Shown here: positions 48,041 through 58,113 of the stretch, one piece after another
How positions within the stretch are numbered: position 1 is the stretch's first letter
Layout: every line of letters begins with the position of its first letter
NCBI GenBank assembly: GCA_948099385.1
Contig: CANUEZ040000002.1
Span: 1,364,001-1,428,000 of the forward strand
Source of the DNA: Fasciola hepatica
Lineage: Eukaryota > Platyhelminthes > Trematoda > Plagiorchiida > Fasciolidae
Reading direction: 5' to 3'
Length of the DNA stretch: 64,000 bases
Made by a program: the position numbers and the translations under genes
Notes under the pieces: generated by a model
The model's input: the letters and a program-made list of their open reading frames with translations, nothing else
Databases searched by the model: none
Told to the model about the DNA's origin: nothing

Positions 48041-49326
48041 GGCCCACTATTTTCGTTTTTCTTGATCTTAAAGCAACCTTCTATTCAGTTGACTGCACAG
48101 TTCTCTGGTGCTGCCTCTTGTTGAAAGGTGTACCAGAGAAATTCATTTCCATCGTAAAATCAATCTACATTAATAGCCGAGGCCGAGTTTGGGTGTATGG
48201 TGATCTTTCATCCGAGTTCATCATACAAAAAATGGCGTTTGTCAGGGTTGCCCCTCGCTCCTTTTCTATTTAAATTTGTGATTGGAATGGTCCTGGTGAC
48301 CACACTTTTGTCAGATGAGGATAGCGACGCTGAACTTTCCCCGGGTGGAAAGGTATCAGACCTTGAGTATGCAGACGACATTATTCTAAGTGAAGATCCG
48401 GGTAAGTTGCAAGCTTTTATAGACAGCCTGAACAAATGTGTAGCAATCTTCGGTATGCGTTTTGCACCTCCAAAGTGAAACACGCCATTGCAGGATTGGG
48501 TTGGTCCAACGCCAAACTTTTCAATGTCTGGGGAAACTATAAACGTGGTAGACAAGTTCTATTATCTGAGGGTCTGCACCTCACTCGAAGGTCGGATATC
48601 GGATGAGATGTCTCTGTGTATACAGAAGGCTCGTTTGGCACTTGCCTACATGAGTCATCTATGGCGTCGACATGACATTCGTTTACCCATCAAAGGCCAA
48701 GTGTACGCTGCAGCAGTCAGACCCGCTCTTCTGTATGGTTCGGAGACATGGCCACTGCGGGTGGAGGACATACGAAGATTGTCGGTATTTGAACACCGAT
48801 CTGGTGGGAACACCGTGTGAGCAATGCTGAGGTTTGGCAGAAAGTCTTAGGTTTAAGGATCAAATCATTAGATGAAACACTTAAATTCATCAGGCTGAGA
48901 TGGTTAGGGCATGTGTTACGCATGTCATCTGACAGGACCCCATGGCAGGCTATGTTTGCTTAGGCGGGTACCATTTGGAAGATGAGTAAGGGTGGTCAGT
49001 CCATGGCATGGAAGAAAGGTGCGAAAAGTTTAACTAGCCAACTTGGCCATGTAGGGCGTGTTAGACTCCTTGGGTGGGGTCCAAGAGACCCTCCCACTCA
49101 ATGGTTAGATACGTTCGGGGATATGGCTAGATGCTGCGATCAGTGGTGCTGTTGCATCAAAACTTTTTTCATTGACCTAATCCCATTGATGCAATTTTCC
49201 CCTTACTCCTTTCATACTCTTCTCTCCTTCATTATTTCTTTTTGAGGTTGCCGACAGGAGATAGCAACCAAAGCCACCGCACCCAGTGCATGGTTAATGG
49301 TTGTCTGAACTGAGCTGAACTGAACT
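48041..49326 (+). mobile_element. RTE-type retrotransposon A3, nested in C
   Basis: A 5'-truncated family A copy starting in motif A (PTIFVFLDLKATFYSVDC) and running to the pentamer tail CTGAACTGAGCTGAACTGAA. It keeps the QGCPSLLFYLNL-like motif region missing from A1, the YADD box (about 48368-48379), the same TGA after FGMRFAPPK as A1, and the C-terminal region; about 22 bases are missing near 48800 relative to A1. It has the uninterrupted version of the B1 insertion site (48963-48990). No clear target duplication flanks it. Confidence 0.85.
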
Positions 49327-50637
49327 GGTCGCATAAAAGTTGCTAGCATTGGTAATCCTCCAAAAATTGTCCCTAGTGCGCGAACAAGTTCGTGAAGAAC
49401 AGTCCGGTTTTCGTCTCAACCGCGCGTGCATCGATCAAGTTTTCACCATCCGTCAGATACCTGAGCTCCGCCACACATATCGTAGACCGACGGTAATCAT
49501 ATTCTTGGACATCCGAGCAGCTTTTGATTCCGTTGATAGGACAGCCCTCCGGGACTGTCTCATCAGACAGGGAGTGCCCGGTAATCATGTGGAAATCATC
49601 CAAGCCCTATACCATCAAAATTCAGGCTGAGCCCAAGCATATGGCTCATCGTCACCTTGCTTTCCAGTTGAAAGTGGGGTGCATCAAGGTTGTCCACCTC
49701 GCCCTTCTTGTTCAGTTTTGCAATCGACGACATCCTAAGAGGGGCACAAAGAAATCAAACGAACGAAGGCGTTGAGCTGATACCTGATAACAGACCTTTA
49801 AACTTAGACTATTCGGATGACATCGCATTGATTTGCGACGATGCTACTGTGGCACAGTGCGTCCTAGACAGCCTCGCGTCGTCTGTATCACGGCACGGGA
49901 TGTACTTTTCGCCCTGTAAAGACTGGCAGGAACCCACCGCTGCATCTATCTTCAGTAACGGTCGGTTAGAAGTTGCTGAAAAGTTTGTCTACTTGGGAAG
50001 CTGTACCACTGCCGATGGACGGATTGGAGACGATGTGGACAACCGAATAGTGAAGGCTCAAGCGGCGTTCTGCAATTTACGCCACCTGTTGAGACGTAGT
50101 GACATCTCTCTCCGACTGAAAGGTAGGGTGCACTGCGCTGCTGTGCACAGTGTGCTCCTAAACGCTTGTGAGACCTGGCCTGTTCGAGCGGCCGATGCCA
50201 ACCGGTTGCCCGTGTTTGATCATCGATGTCTGAGAAGTATCTCGCGAGTTTGGTGGCAACAACGAATAAGCAATTGCGCAGTTCGAACGAGTGTCTACGG
50301 AAACGGGCGCGCAGCGTACCCAATTAGTGCTACCATACCACTCCATCTGCTCCGTTGGCCGGGACATGTGCTACATACGCTACCTCATCGGCTTCTCCGT
50401 CACGCTTCATTCGTTGGGCCTAAGCTTGGCTGGAAACGACAACGTGGAGGCCAAGCCATGACATGGCACCGGTCTGTCAAAGTGTTGACGTCAAGACTTG
50501 TTTCTGTCGGTTCCTTACGCTTGCATGGTTCGGGACCTCGAGATCCACTACACAGCTGGATGGAAACTTCGTCGGATATGGCTCAGTGTCGTGCTCAGTG
50601 GCGGTTATGTTGTGACAGCTTGTGTTCGAACTCCTGA
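49327..50637 (+). pseudogene. RTE C reverse transcriptase, C-terminal part
   Basis: Frame 49340-49630: EEQSGFRLNRACIDQVFTIR and IIFLDIRAAFDSVDR, with motif A intact. After a frameshift the 315-residue frame 49690-50637 has SPFLFSFAIDDILRG, the box YSDD (49810-49821, Ala replaced by Ser), HGMYFSPCKDW, then the long C-terminal part with DHRCLRSISRVWWQQRISN, LRWPGHVLHTLPHRL and a final WRLCCDSL. The GVRQGCP stretch is damaged (about 49640-49700). YSDD is unusual, but both aspartates are present. Confidence 0.85.
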
Positions 50638-50889
50638 GAAACTTCCCTTTTGATTCTTCATTTTTATTTTGCTGTTTCATATTTCTGCATGGCACCACGC
50701 CTCTGTACATTGCACCGGGTTATCAGTGAATAAATAAATAACCAATAAATATATAGTTTGACACCCAGAGATCTGTGGTTTTGTGGTTTCGTCTTGAAGT
50801 CTTGAAGTTGTTCACGGGTGCGAGGCTGGACCCCAAATATTCCCGATTCTTGTATATATATTTTCCTCTCCGGTGCCACCGACCTGGAA

Positions 50890-51230
50890 TGGCTAAACTC
50901 GACGACAAGAATCAACCATTCTCACAAAAGCGACATTAGTAAGACGTGGTGGTCTAGCACCGGGTGGAAACCTGGTTAGACCGGTTAAGGCACTGGTGAG
51001 AAACCCCCAAGTACAGCAGAATACCCTACTCGGCTCTCGGGACCCGGCCCTGGCAGCAATAAAGAAGCCGCGTACGTGGTCGGAAACAGATGCAACTGAA
51101 GACGTGACTAAAGGTGGAAAAATTGGCAGTGCTGTCCGAAGGTGGAGGACAGCGCGACCCTTGTGCGTTTGGAAGTTATGGCAACTCCCATAGTGACAGA
51201 CCGAGAGTCGGAAAGAAGGCCTAGATAAAT
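50890..51230 (+). pseudogene. CR1-type fragment F4 (ORF1 end / ORF2 start)
   Basis: Reads RRGGLAPGGNLVRPVKALVR then LLGSRDPALAAIKKPR, which parallels NPGGLATGGNLARPARALVR and LGSQAPAPTIVKKPRAG at the end of ORF1 of F1 (61158-61300). The following WKLWQLP matches the ORF1-ORF2 junction of F1. It is an internal fragment without either end of the element. Confidence 0.75.
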
Positions 51231-51260
51231 AGCTAACGTGAGGCGAACAAGTGGGGAGGA

Positions 51261-52680
51261 CATTCATCATCACCATCATTCTCCAGCGTTACACAGTAGG
51301 GCAAGCCCCACTGACCACTGCCTTTCTCACCATGTTGCACGTTGAATGAGAAAGTATGAATATACAAGATGGACAGCGAGTGGGCCTACACGGGTGAGAG
51401 AAGGGAAGAACGTCCTAGTAGCCAACACACGAAATACACAGTCTAACTGTACAAACACACATCGATCAGTCATTCTGATTCGACAGAAAGTGACAAAATT
51501 AACGCCACTGTTCGCGGTTCGCGGTTCGCTGCCATATCCTTCAGTGTCTCCAACAAACTGATTCATGGATCTTTTGGACCCCACCTACGAATACGTGAAG
51601 CAACTACTTTTTCCTAAGTCTGCTGTACATCTTCTCATTCCTCGATGTCACGTCATCTGTTGACCTCCATGTGGTTTCTTTCACTCTCTGGGAGGAACAG
51701 AAAATAGGAACACGGTACGGTAGACGTGTGTTTGCTATGCGTAACACGTGCCCTAACCAACGAAGTCTACTAAGCTGGATACACTGTAACAGAACGTCCT
51801 CTGAATTAACACCCAATACTCGATTTCTGACCTCAGCATTGCTCGATCGGTCATCCTATCCAATCTTAACGATTCTAGGCAAAAATCGATGGTCGAATAT
51901 GATGGACGAATGTCCTCCACAGGCAGGTTGCAAGTCTCGCAACCATACAAAACTAAACGCACCGTGGCACAGTATACACGACCTTTCAACTTGAGCGGAA
52001 TAACAGGTCGGCGCCACAAGTGCTTCATTCCAGCGTACGCCGACCGAGTCTTGAATATACGCGTGTTCACGTCTACTAGTGTGCTACCATCCGTCGTCAC
52101 GCTTCTGTCGAGGTAACTGGAGCAGTCCACAATTGCCAGCACCTCCCCCATCGAGCATCAAGCTCGGAATCGTTGACGTCCAGTCTTCCGACATTACATT
52201 ACGATTTGGAGGGACAAAGCGCATGCCGAATGAAACTACAGCTCTCCCAAAACTATCTAGTGTACGCTGAGCATATTTCATGGATTCGAACAAGCAGACA
52301 AGGTCGTCCGCTTAATCTAGGTCACACAGCTTCTCACTATTTCCTGGTTGGATGCCCACATCCTAGAGATCTCGCAAGACACTCTCCATTATCTCGTAGT
52401 TAAACAAGAATGGAGAAATAGGACATCCCTGTCGAACACTGCTCCTCCTTTCGAACCGACCAGATAGTTCACCGTAAAACCCTTGGGCGACCAGAAGTAC
52501 GGAAGTACATCAACCTCAGTAGGTTCACGAACTTCTGGGGCATACCTTTTCGATGAAGAGCACCAAAAAGCGCTGTTCGATCAACTGAATCGAAAGCGCC
52601 CTTCAAGTCTAAGAAAACCATTAATGTTGGTCGACGGTGTGCGTGACACACCTCTAGTAGTTGACGAAGAGGATCATTAG
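51261..52680 (-). mobile_element. RTE-type retrotransposon B3, 5'-truncated
   Basis: Minus strand: motif A region RRPTLMVFLDLKGAFDSVDR and LHRKGMPQKFVNLLRLMYFR (52469-52650), a damaged YADD region (52290-52330), FGMRFVPPNR, the thumb with MKHLWRRPVIPLKLKGRVYC (about 51960-52030), then the B-family C terminus and 3' region, ending in a GAT-rich tail at 51261-51280. Frames are broken in several places. Unlike B1 it keeps AFDSV in motif A. Confidence 0.85.
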
Positions 52681-52840
52681 CTTCAGGGAACCTGCAGTAC
52701 CACTGCCCATCTAAAGAGCGACAGTTCGACCACACTTTGAAATCCTGTCCAAGCTTGGTCGTCGTCACTCGTGTGTGACAAGCAGGTACTAGAAAAAAGT
52801 GCAGGGTTGCCTCATAAGTTTTATTACACGGCTTAAGTAA
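52681..52840. other. Unassigned spacer
   Basis: Short stretch between B3 and the CR1-type fragment; no motif seen. Confidence 0.3.
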
Positions 52841-53240
52841 CTGCCGTATCCAGCCAAACTGGAACAGCTGAACCTGTTCTCGATGGGACGGAGACGCCGG
52901 AGAGGAGACCTCGTCGAGGCGCTTAAACAGCTAAAGGGTCTGTCATGACCAAGCTCCCCTCTTCTGACACAGCCGCAAAACGGCCCTCAGGGGGCATGAG
53001 CTGAAGCTAGCCAAACCACGAGCATATCGTAGTTTCGTGGTACAGTCCTTCGCATGCCGTGTGGTGAACCCCTGGAATCGGCTCTCAAGGGATGTGGTAG
53101 CCGCTCAAAGTTTAGCAGTGTTCAAGGCTTACTTAGGCCGTTGTTGATCAGAAATCTTTCCAGACCGCTTCTAACATCATCCTCAATAGAAAATTACTCT
53201 CAGTTTAGCCTTTAAACGTAGTTCTCCACTTATTTCCACT
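52841..53240 (+). pseudogene. CR1-type fragment, C-terminal end
   Basis: Reads EQLNLFSMGRRRRRGDLVEA then LKQLKGLS, and after shifts FVVQSFACRVVNPWNRLSRD followed by VVAAQSLAVFKAYLGR. This is the conserved end of CR1/jockey-like RT proteins (L-x-LFSL-x-RRR-x-RGDLIE ... F-x-x-R-V-V-x-x-W-N-x-L). Wording differs from F1, so it belongs to another family, possibly E, whose own 3' end is missing. Confidence 0.72.
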
Positions 53241-53280
53241 CTCTATCTGTCTCTTGTCGACCAGGTGTTGATTCCTAGTA

Positions 53281-53640
53281 TTGTGTCCCGCAATTCAATA
53301 ATCAGAAGAAAAGCGCATTTGTAAGGGTAAGCATGTATTCCGTAGCAACGTACGGTAAGGGCCAGTGCAATCGAGTAAGTGAAAACGCAAATAAGTATGC
53401 AAGTACATGAGTCAGCAATGTATGTAAATGGAAGCGTAAGACAACTGTACAGTCGGACTAAGTAGTGCAAGGTCGTGAAACACGTGGTACGACCTGACTG
53501 CTCAGTGCTGTTCGAGACGAAGCACAACAAACGTCAACTGTGTACGTGTGTGCACCATTGCAGGCGGGCATCGATGATTACACGGGGTGCAGATCATGCG
53601 TGCGTGTGTGAGCACATGACTGCATAAGCCAAACACAACA
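53281..53640. repeat. Dispersed 360-bp element, copy R1b, with 7-bp duplication
   Basis: Second copy of the 490-849 element. It is flanked on both sides by CCTAGTA (53274-53280 and 53641-53647), the mark of a single insertion event with this exact length. Ends are TTGTGTCC and CACAACA. It lies just upstream of the E element and so postdates its surroundings. Open frames inside (53243-53530 minus) are not conserved as a protein. Confidence 0.8.
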
Positions 53641-53719
53641 CCTAGTACAACGTTCCTTCTTTTTCTACTTTTCTTGTTCTCCTACATTGGGATTGACCTG
53701 AAGGACCTCACCGGAGACG

Positions 53720-54870
53720 ATGAGACTATGCCCATGCGCCAGAGTGAGCCCACCAGAGGGCGGGCCTACTCCTAGCCCCATTCTGAAGGACTCTCCGGAG
53801 GCCATGGATATAGAAGAGCTAACGACAAGAATAGCAGCCTTTGAAGCGGAGATAGTCAGCCTAAAAACCTTCATTAAAACCACTTTCCCTATATCAGCTG
53901 CTGACCAGGCTATGGCGGTGACAGAACAACTAGTTTTAGACACCGCGAAGAAATTGGAAGCTTTGGCAGCCCGCGCTAAACGAGTGGAAAGGGTGGAGTT
54001 CCAAGGGGTGCAAATCCAGCGCACCTAGTCCTAGAAATAATTAGGCCGTTCAAGGAGCCGCATACTCCAAACCCTTACAAATGCTCCTGGCTGATCACCA
54101 AAAGGCACAAACAGATTTCGGGTTTAATCCTGGAATTCTCTTCGGAGGAACCGGCATCCAACCTGATCGCGCAAAACGCGGTCATTAAAAGGTCCTTTAT
54201 TTGGGTGCGTGGGGTAACCCTTGACCGCCCAGTACATGCTCGTCAGATGGCAAAGCCACAGATTGTCCCGACCGTAACGAGAGACCCCAAATTGCAAGTG
54301 TCTCCAGTTGCCTAACTAGACTTTAAACCATAAAACAGTCGAACACTGGAGATCCCGGTGAATCATATTCAACTGCATACACTACGGCCTGCACAACTGT
54401 TCCACATCCCCTCTCATCATCATCATTATCATCATCATCATCGTACAACGTTAAGTAGTAGGACAAGCCACACTGACTACTGCCTTTCTCAAACCCGGAA
54501 GCTTCCAGCTCACCCAATACAAATATCCATGGGGGTAGTATGGAAGCTCTTGAAGCAACCATCTAAATTTCAAGAAACAGAGAAAAGGCATCCTGAGAAC
54601 GCCTCAGAAGAAGCCGCAGCTTCAACCGAAGTTTAAACCCAACCACCAGGAAGGTGTTCTGGGGACACTCCAATTCCGTTCTTCCAAAGCGTATGAAAAA
54701 GAGCCCAACCTATGGTGGGTAAGAAACGGAAGCCATTTAATGGAAAACACTCTGCTCCACATGGCTTACAGAATAATCGATTTCTAAAACAGCCATTTTC
54801 GCACAGGAGCATTTCAACTCCGACCTCCAGAGGGCAATTTCCCCTCTTACCCGCTGAGTTGGGTACCTCA
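53720..54870 (+). pseudogene. E element ORF1
   Basis: The first frame (53720-54028) is an acidic, coiled-coil-like stretch: MDIEELTTRIAAFEAEIVSL then LVLDTAKKLEALAARAKRVE. After a stop the frame reads WLITKRHKQISGLILEFSSE, LIAQNAVIKRSFIWVRGVTL and DRPVHARQMAKPQ, a small nucleic-acid-binding type domain typical of ORF1 proteins in such elements. Further pieces with Lys/Pro-rich composition follow the inserted B fragment. Exact family assignment of ORF1 is inference from position and composition. Confidence 0.6.
54413..54488 (-). mobile_element. Minimal RTE-B 3'-end insertion B4
   Basis: On the minus strand TGAGAAAGGCAGTAGTCAGT and then TACGATGATGATGATGATAA reproduce the last 75 or so bases of B1 (38689-38752), including the GAT-rich tail. 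It is an extremely 5'-truncated copy. Confidence 0.75.
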
Positions 54871-54904
54871 GACAATCCCCGCTTATGTCTCCACCACCTT
54901 TTAT

Positions 54905-57018
54905 GAGCACACCTCCGCAGACGATAAACCCCTTCCTATTAGAATTCCTTCTGTTTCTAGTGAGCAGGCACCAAAGTGCTTGTATACAAATTGTCTCAGC
55001 CTCCCAAGCAAAATGCTGGAACTGAGACAATCAGCAACAGACAAGAAACCCCATATCATTGCCATCACGGAGACCTGGCTCACACCAGACTATCAAGACG
55101 GTGAAGGAAGAATACCAGGTTACTCCCTTCTTCGTCATGATTCAGGAAAAGGACGTACCGGTGGGGTAGCTCTCTACAGTAGAGACTCCCTACCACCGGG
55201 CGTCTCCCTCTGATATATCTCATTAGCTATGATGAACTACTTGTGGATAATTCTTCAGTTCTGCCCCTCCGCTACTTTATTTTTGGGTGCGATTTATCGC
55301 TCCCGTTCTATATCACAGGTGATTCCTTCTCGATGGCAGAGCTCTGCAAACCCTAAAAACACTTCATCCTTCTGGTCACCTTCTTACTATGAGGGACTTC
55401 ACCGCCCCTGGAGTGGACTGGGAAAACTTTGGCACTGACAGCCAGTTTTGCAAGGCATTAACAGATCTACTGGCCGAGCAATCCTGGACACAGCACATGT
55501 CCTGTCCCACCAGGTTTAGAACGGGCCAAAACTCATCACCTCTAGATCTGGTCGTAACCAATTCCAAACACGGCGTAGACGTCGTCAATCTTCTATCACC
55601 GCTAGGTAAGAGCGACCACACAGTTCTCTCTTTCGGCTACATACTGAAGTAGCCAGCCATATCCTCTCATACAGACTAGCCCGTTCGTTCAAGCGAACAG
55701 ACCTTCGAGTGATAATGTCCTTCATCAGAAGAGAACTAAGCAACATAACGGACAAAATAGACATAGATGAACGCAACTGGCTACTAGAGCAATGTGTACT
55801 GAAGGCAGATCTTCTGTGCCTAGAATCCGACAGATTCCCAAAGGTAAGGCACATCTGCCACCATCAGTTAGACGCCTTTTCGACAAACGCTCTCAGTTGT
55901 TTGCCAAGTACTGAGCCACATCTTTTTCGGCGGGTGCGGAAGCTTTCAAATGCGTCCGGAACCTTTGAAAGTCCAAGATTAGGGAACACTTCAAAAAACT
56001 ACAGAAAATAATCTTAGACCGGGCGCGTATGTGCCGTTCTTTTCTCTATAAGCACCTGCGCCGCAATCGTGAATCAGGGTCCTCAGCGCTCGCGCTGTCG
56101 CTCTCTGATGGCTCTCCTGCCACCTCCCTTTCTGAGGAAGCAGAAGTTTTCGCATCTCATTTCATGTTAGTTTTCAGCACAACAGTAGTGCTTGCTTGTG
56201 GACACTAATCTCATCAGCCAAAACAGCTAGTTTCCTCGTCAGAGCACTTCACAGCGTCTCACGTAGAAGTGGAAGAGGGGTTTAACAAACTTAACCCTTT
56301 CAGATCGATGGGACCGGATGAAGTTCATCCGCGCATTCTTAAAGAATCCGCCTCCACTCTCACAGCATCATACTCTACGGTTTTTCAACAGTACATAGAA
56401 AAGGGAAGGTTTTCAGGTTGATGGAAACAGGCTGTAATTGTCTCAATTTACAAGAAAGGAGATCGACACCTTCCTAGGAGTTATAGGTCAATAAGCATCA
56501 CCAGTGTTCCCATCAAAGTCTTCGAGCGCATCATGAAACGCGAAATTTTGACCCATCTACGCGACAATAGTTTACTGTCTCCAACGCAACATGGCTTCCT
56601 TCCTGGCAGGTCACGCATCACTAATGTGCTGACCGTTACGGATAGCCTGACGCAGGCCCACGATGGTGGCAAGATATCCTATGCCGCATTCATCGACTTT
56701 ACCGAAGCCTTTGATAGTGTCCCGCATATCCCGCTTCTCAGGATGTGCGGCATCTCCGGTCCCCTACTGCCCCTGATTGAGAGCTTTTTAAAGAACCGAA
56801 CCTTCGCGGTTCGTGTATGTACGTCTCAGTCTCAGCCTGCACCAATCAATATAGATGTCCCCCAGGGCTCTGTCTTCGCTCCTCTCCTAATCCTCATTTA
56901 CATCAACGACCCCCCTGAAGTAGTTCCGGTTAGCATAGCGATGTACGCAGATGACGTCACAGTCTGGGACACAGACGCAAATGCTCTGCAGTCAGTCACT
57001 GACTCGGTCAAACGTTGA
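54905..57018 (+). pseudogene. E element ORF2: endonuclease and partial RT
   Basis: Endonuclease: YTNCLSLPSKMLELRQSATD then PHIIAITETWLTPDYQD (catalytic Glu) and RTGGVALYSRDSL; the G-D-F-N-x-P region is altered (RDFTAPGVDWENFG at 55389), and LDLVVTN and PLGKSDHTVLSF are intact. RT: FRSMGPDEVHPRILKE, KQAVIVSIYKKGDR, SYRSISITSVPIKVFERIMK, PTQHGFLPGRSRITNVL, motif A FIDFTEAFDSV, VPQGSVFAPLLILIYINDPP and YADD at 56944-56955. Stops occur near 55212, 56208 and 56420. After SVTDSVKR the frame stops at 57016 and similarity ends. Confidence 0.82.
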
Positions 57019-57040
57019 TCAGCTGACTCTACGAATGCAA

Positions 57041-57823
57041 ATGCAAATCACTCGTGTAAATTATAAAAATAAAAAACTAGTAGTGATGTACTGATGTATC
57101 CAAATTTATATTGTCGGACTCGTACCACATGGGAAACATTTATTTTTATACAAACTGCGCTTTTGCAAAAATGGTCGCCCTCTTGTTGTCAAGTTCTGCC
57201 ATTCAAGGTCGTTGGCACCGGAGCAAAGAAGATATATACAAGAGCTGTGAACCTTTGGGCTAAAGTCTAGAACTCCAGGACTGCTTCCCCTTCCACTAAT
57301 TTTACCACTGCCACCATGCCCGTCCCTTCAACTACCTCATGTTAAGGTCATTTGCTGGTAGAGACACATTGGGGTTATGACCACGTATGCAAGTCGTGAG
57401 ACTCACTTCGGCCCATGGCAAGCTACATTCTTCTTCTGTTCTACTGCTACAGGTGAACGAATCGCCAATTGTAGCTTAAGAAACAAGAACACTACCGGAA
57501 TATTCATTGCCGAACAGTGGCATTTATCCGGAGCTCGTCGATGCAAGTACCTGGGCTTATCATCCAGGCCAAAGCCGCAAGTCCTATGACCTGACCTGAC
57601 GTGACAAGCCTGAAATGAAATGAACTCCCGTTAGGTGCCAACAATCACTATCCAAAAAAGCGATATAATCAGAACATCTTCCGATTATTTGACACTGCTC
57701 GGCTACAATGATCAGTTTCGATATCTTCCACCATATACCCTACACCTCGCGGGGTCCTCGGACATCCCCGGGCCGACCTGACCATCTGACCTTGAGACTC
57801 GATTTTGCCGGGCATTCATTTTC
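57041..57823. other. No gene recognised
   Basis: Frames at 57377-57589 and 57708-58028 have no motif; the second runs into the F1 3' region. A CTGACCTGACGTGACAAG stretch followed by TGAAATGAAATGAAC at 57590-57622 may be another retroposon tail. Confidence 0.4.
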
Positions 57824-58113
57824 AGTTCAGTTCAGTTCAGTCTGCACAGGACAGGTAATGGCCACGGCCAATCGAGCGTCCAGAATTCCTTCGATGGTAT
57901 GCACACCAGTTATGCACCCACCACTGCCGAGTGCATTTCGTCGAATCCCCTCTAAAAATGAGAGGGAAACGGAAAACCTCATCGCACATCAACTGCGAGA
58001 GACATTATGCATCGTGAGCGTTCACTGAGACAGTATGCAATGAGGGAAAAAGTCTGCTAAAACATACTCCAGAAGGACCACAGTGCTACCCGTCATCCAT
58101 CTAGTTGATATTC

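Larger units (their letters stand above)
46881..50745 (+). mobile_element. RTE-type retrotransposon C, interrupted by nested A3
   Basis: Third RTE family. Left part 46881-48040: endonuclease end, linker and RT fingers. Right part 49327-50640: the rest of the RT. The protein reads continuously across the gap: left NHQRISSISI, right KLLALVILQKLSLVREQVRE. The 3' end (50640-50745) contains AATAAATAAATAACC, a possible (AATA)n tail. The 5' end is truncated in the endonuclease, next to CR1 fragment F5. Confidence 0.85.
53648..57040 (+). mobile_element. CR1/jockey-type non-LTR retrotransposon E, decayed
   Basis: Two-ORF layout on the plus strand: ORF1 remnants at about 53720-54870 and ORF2 (endonuclease, RT) at about 54905-57018. 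The sequence ends shortly after the YADD box, so the 3' half of the RT and the tail are missing. A 75-base piece of the RTE-B 3' end sits inside ORF1 at 54413-54488. Confidence 0.82.
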
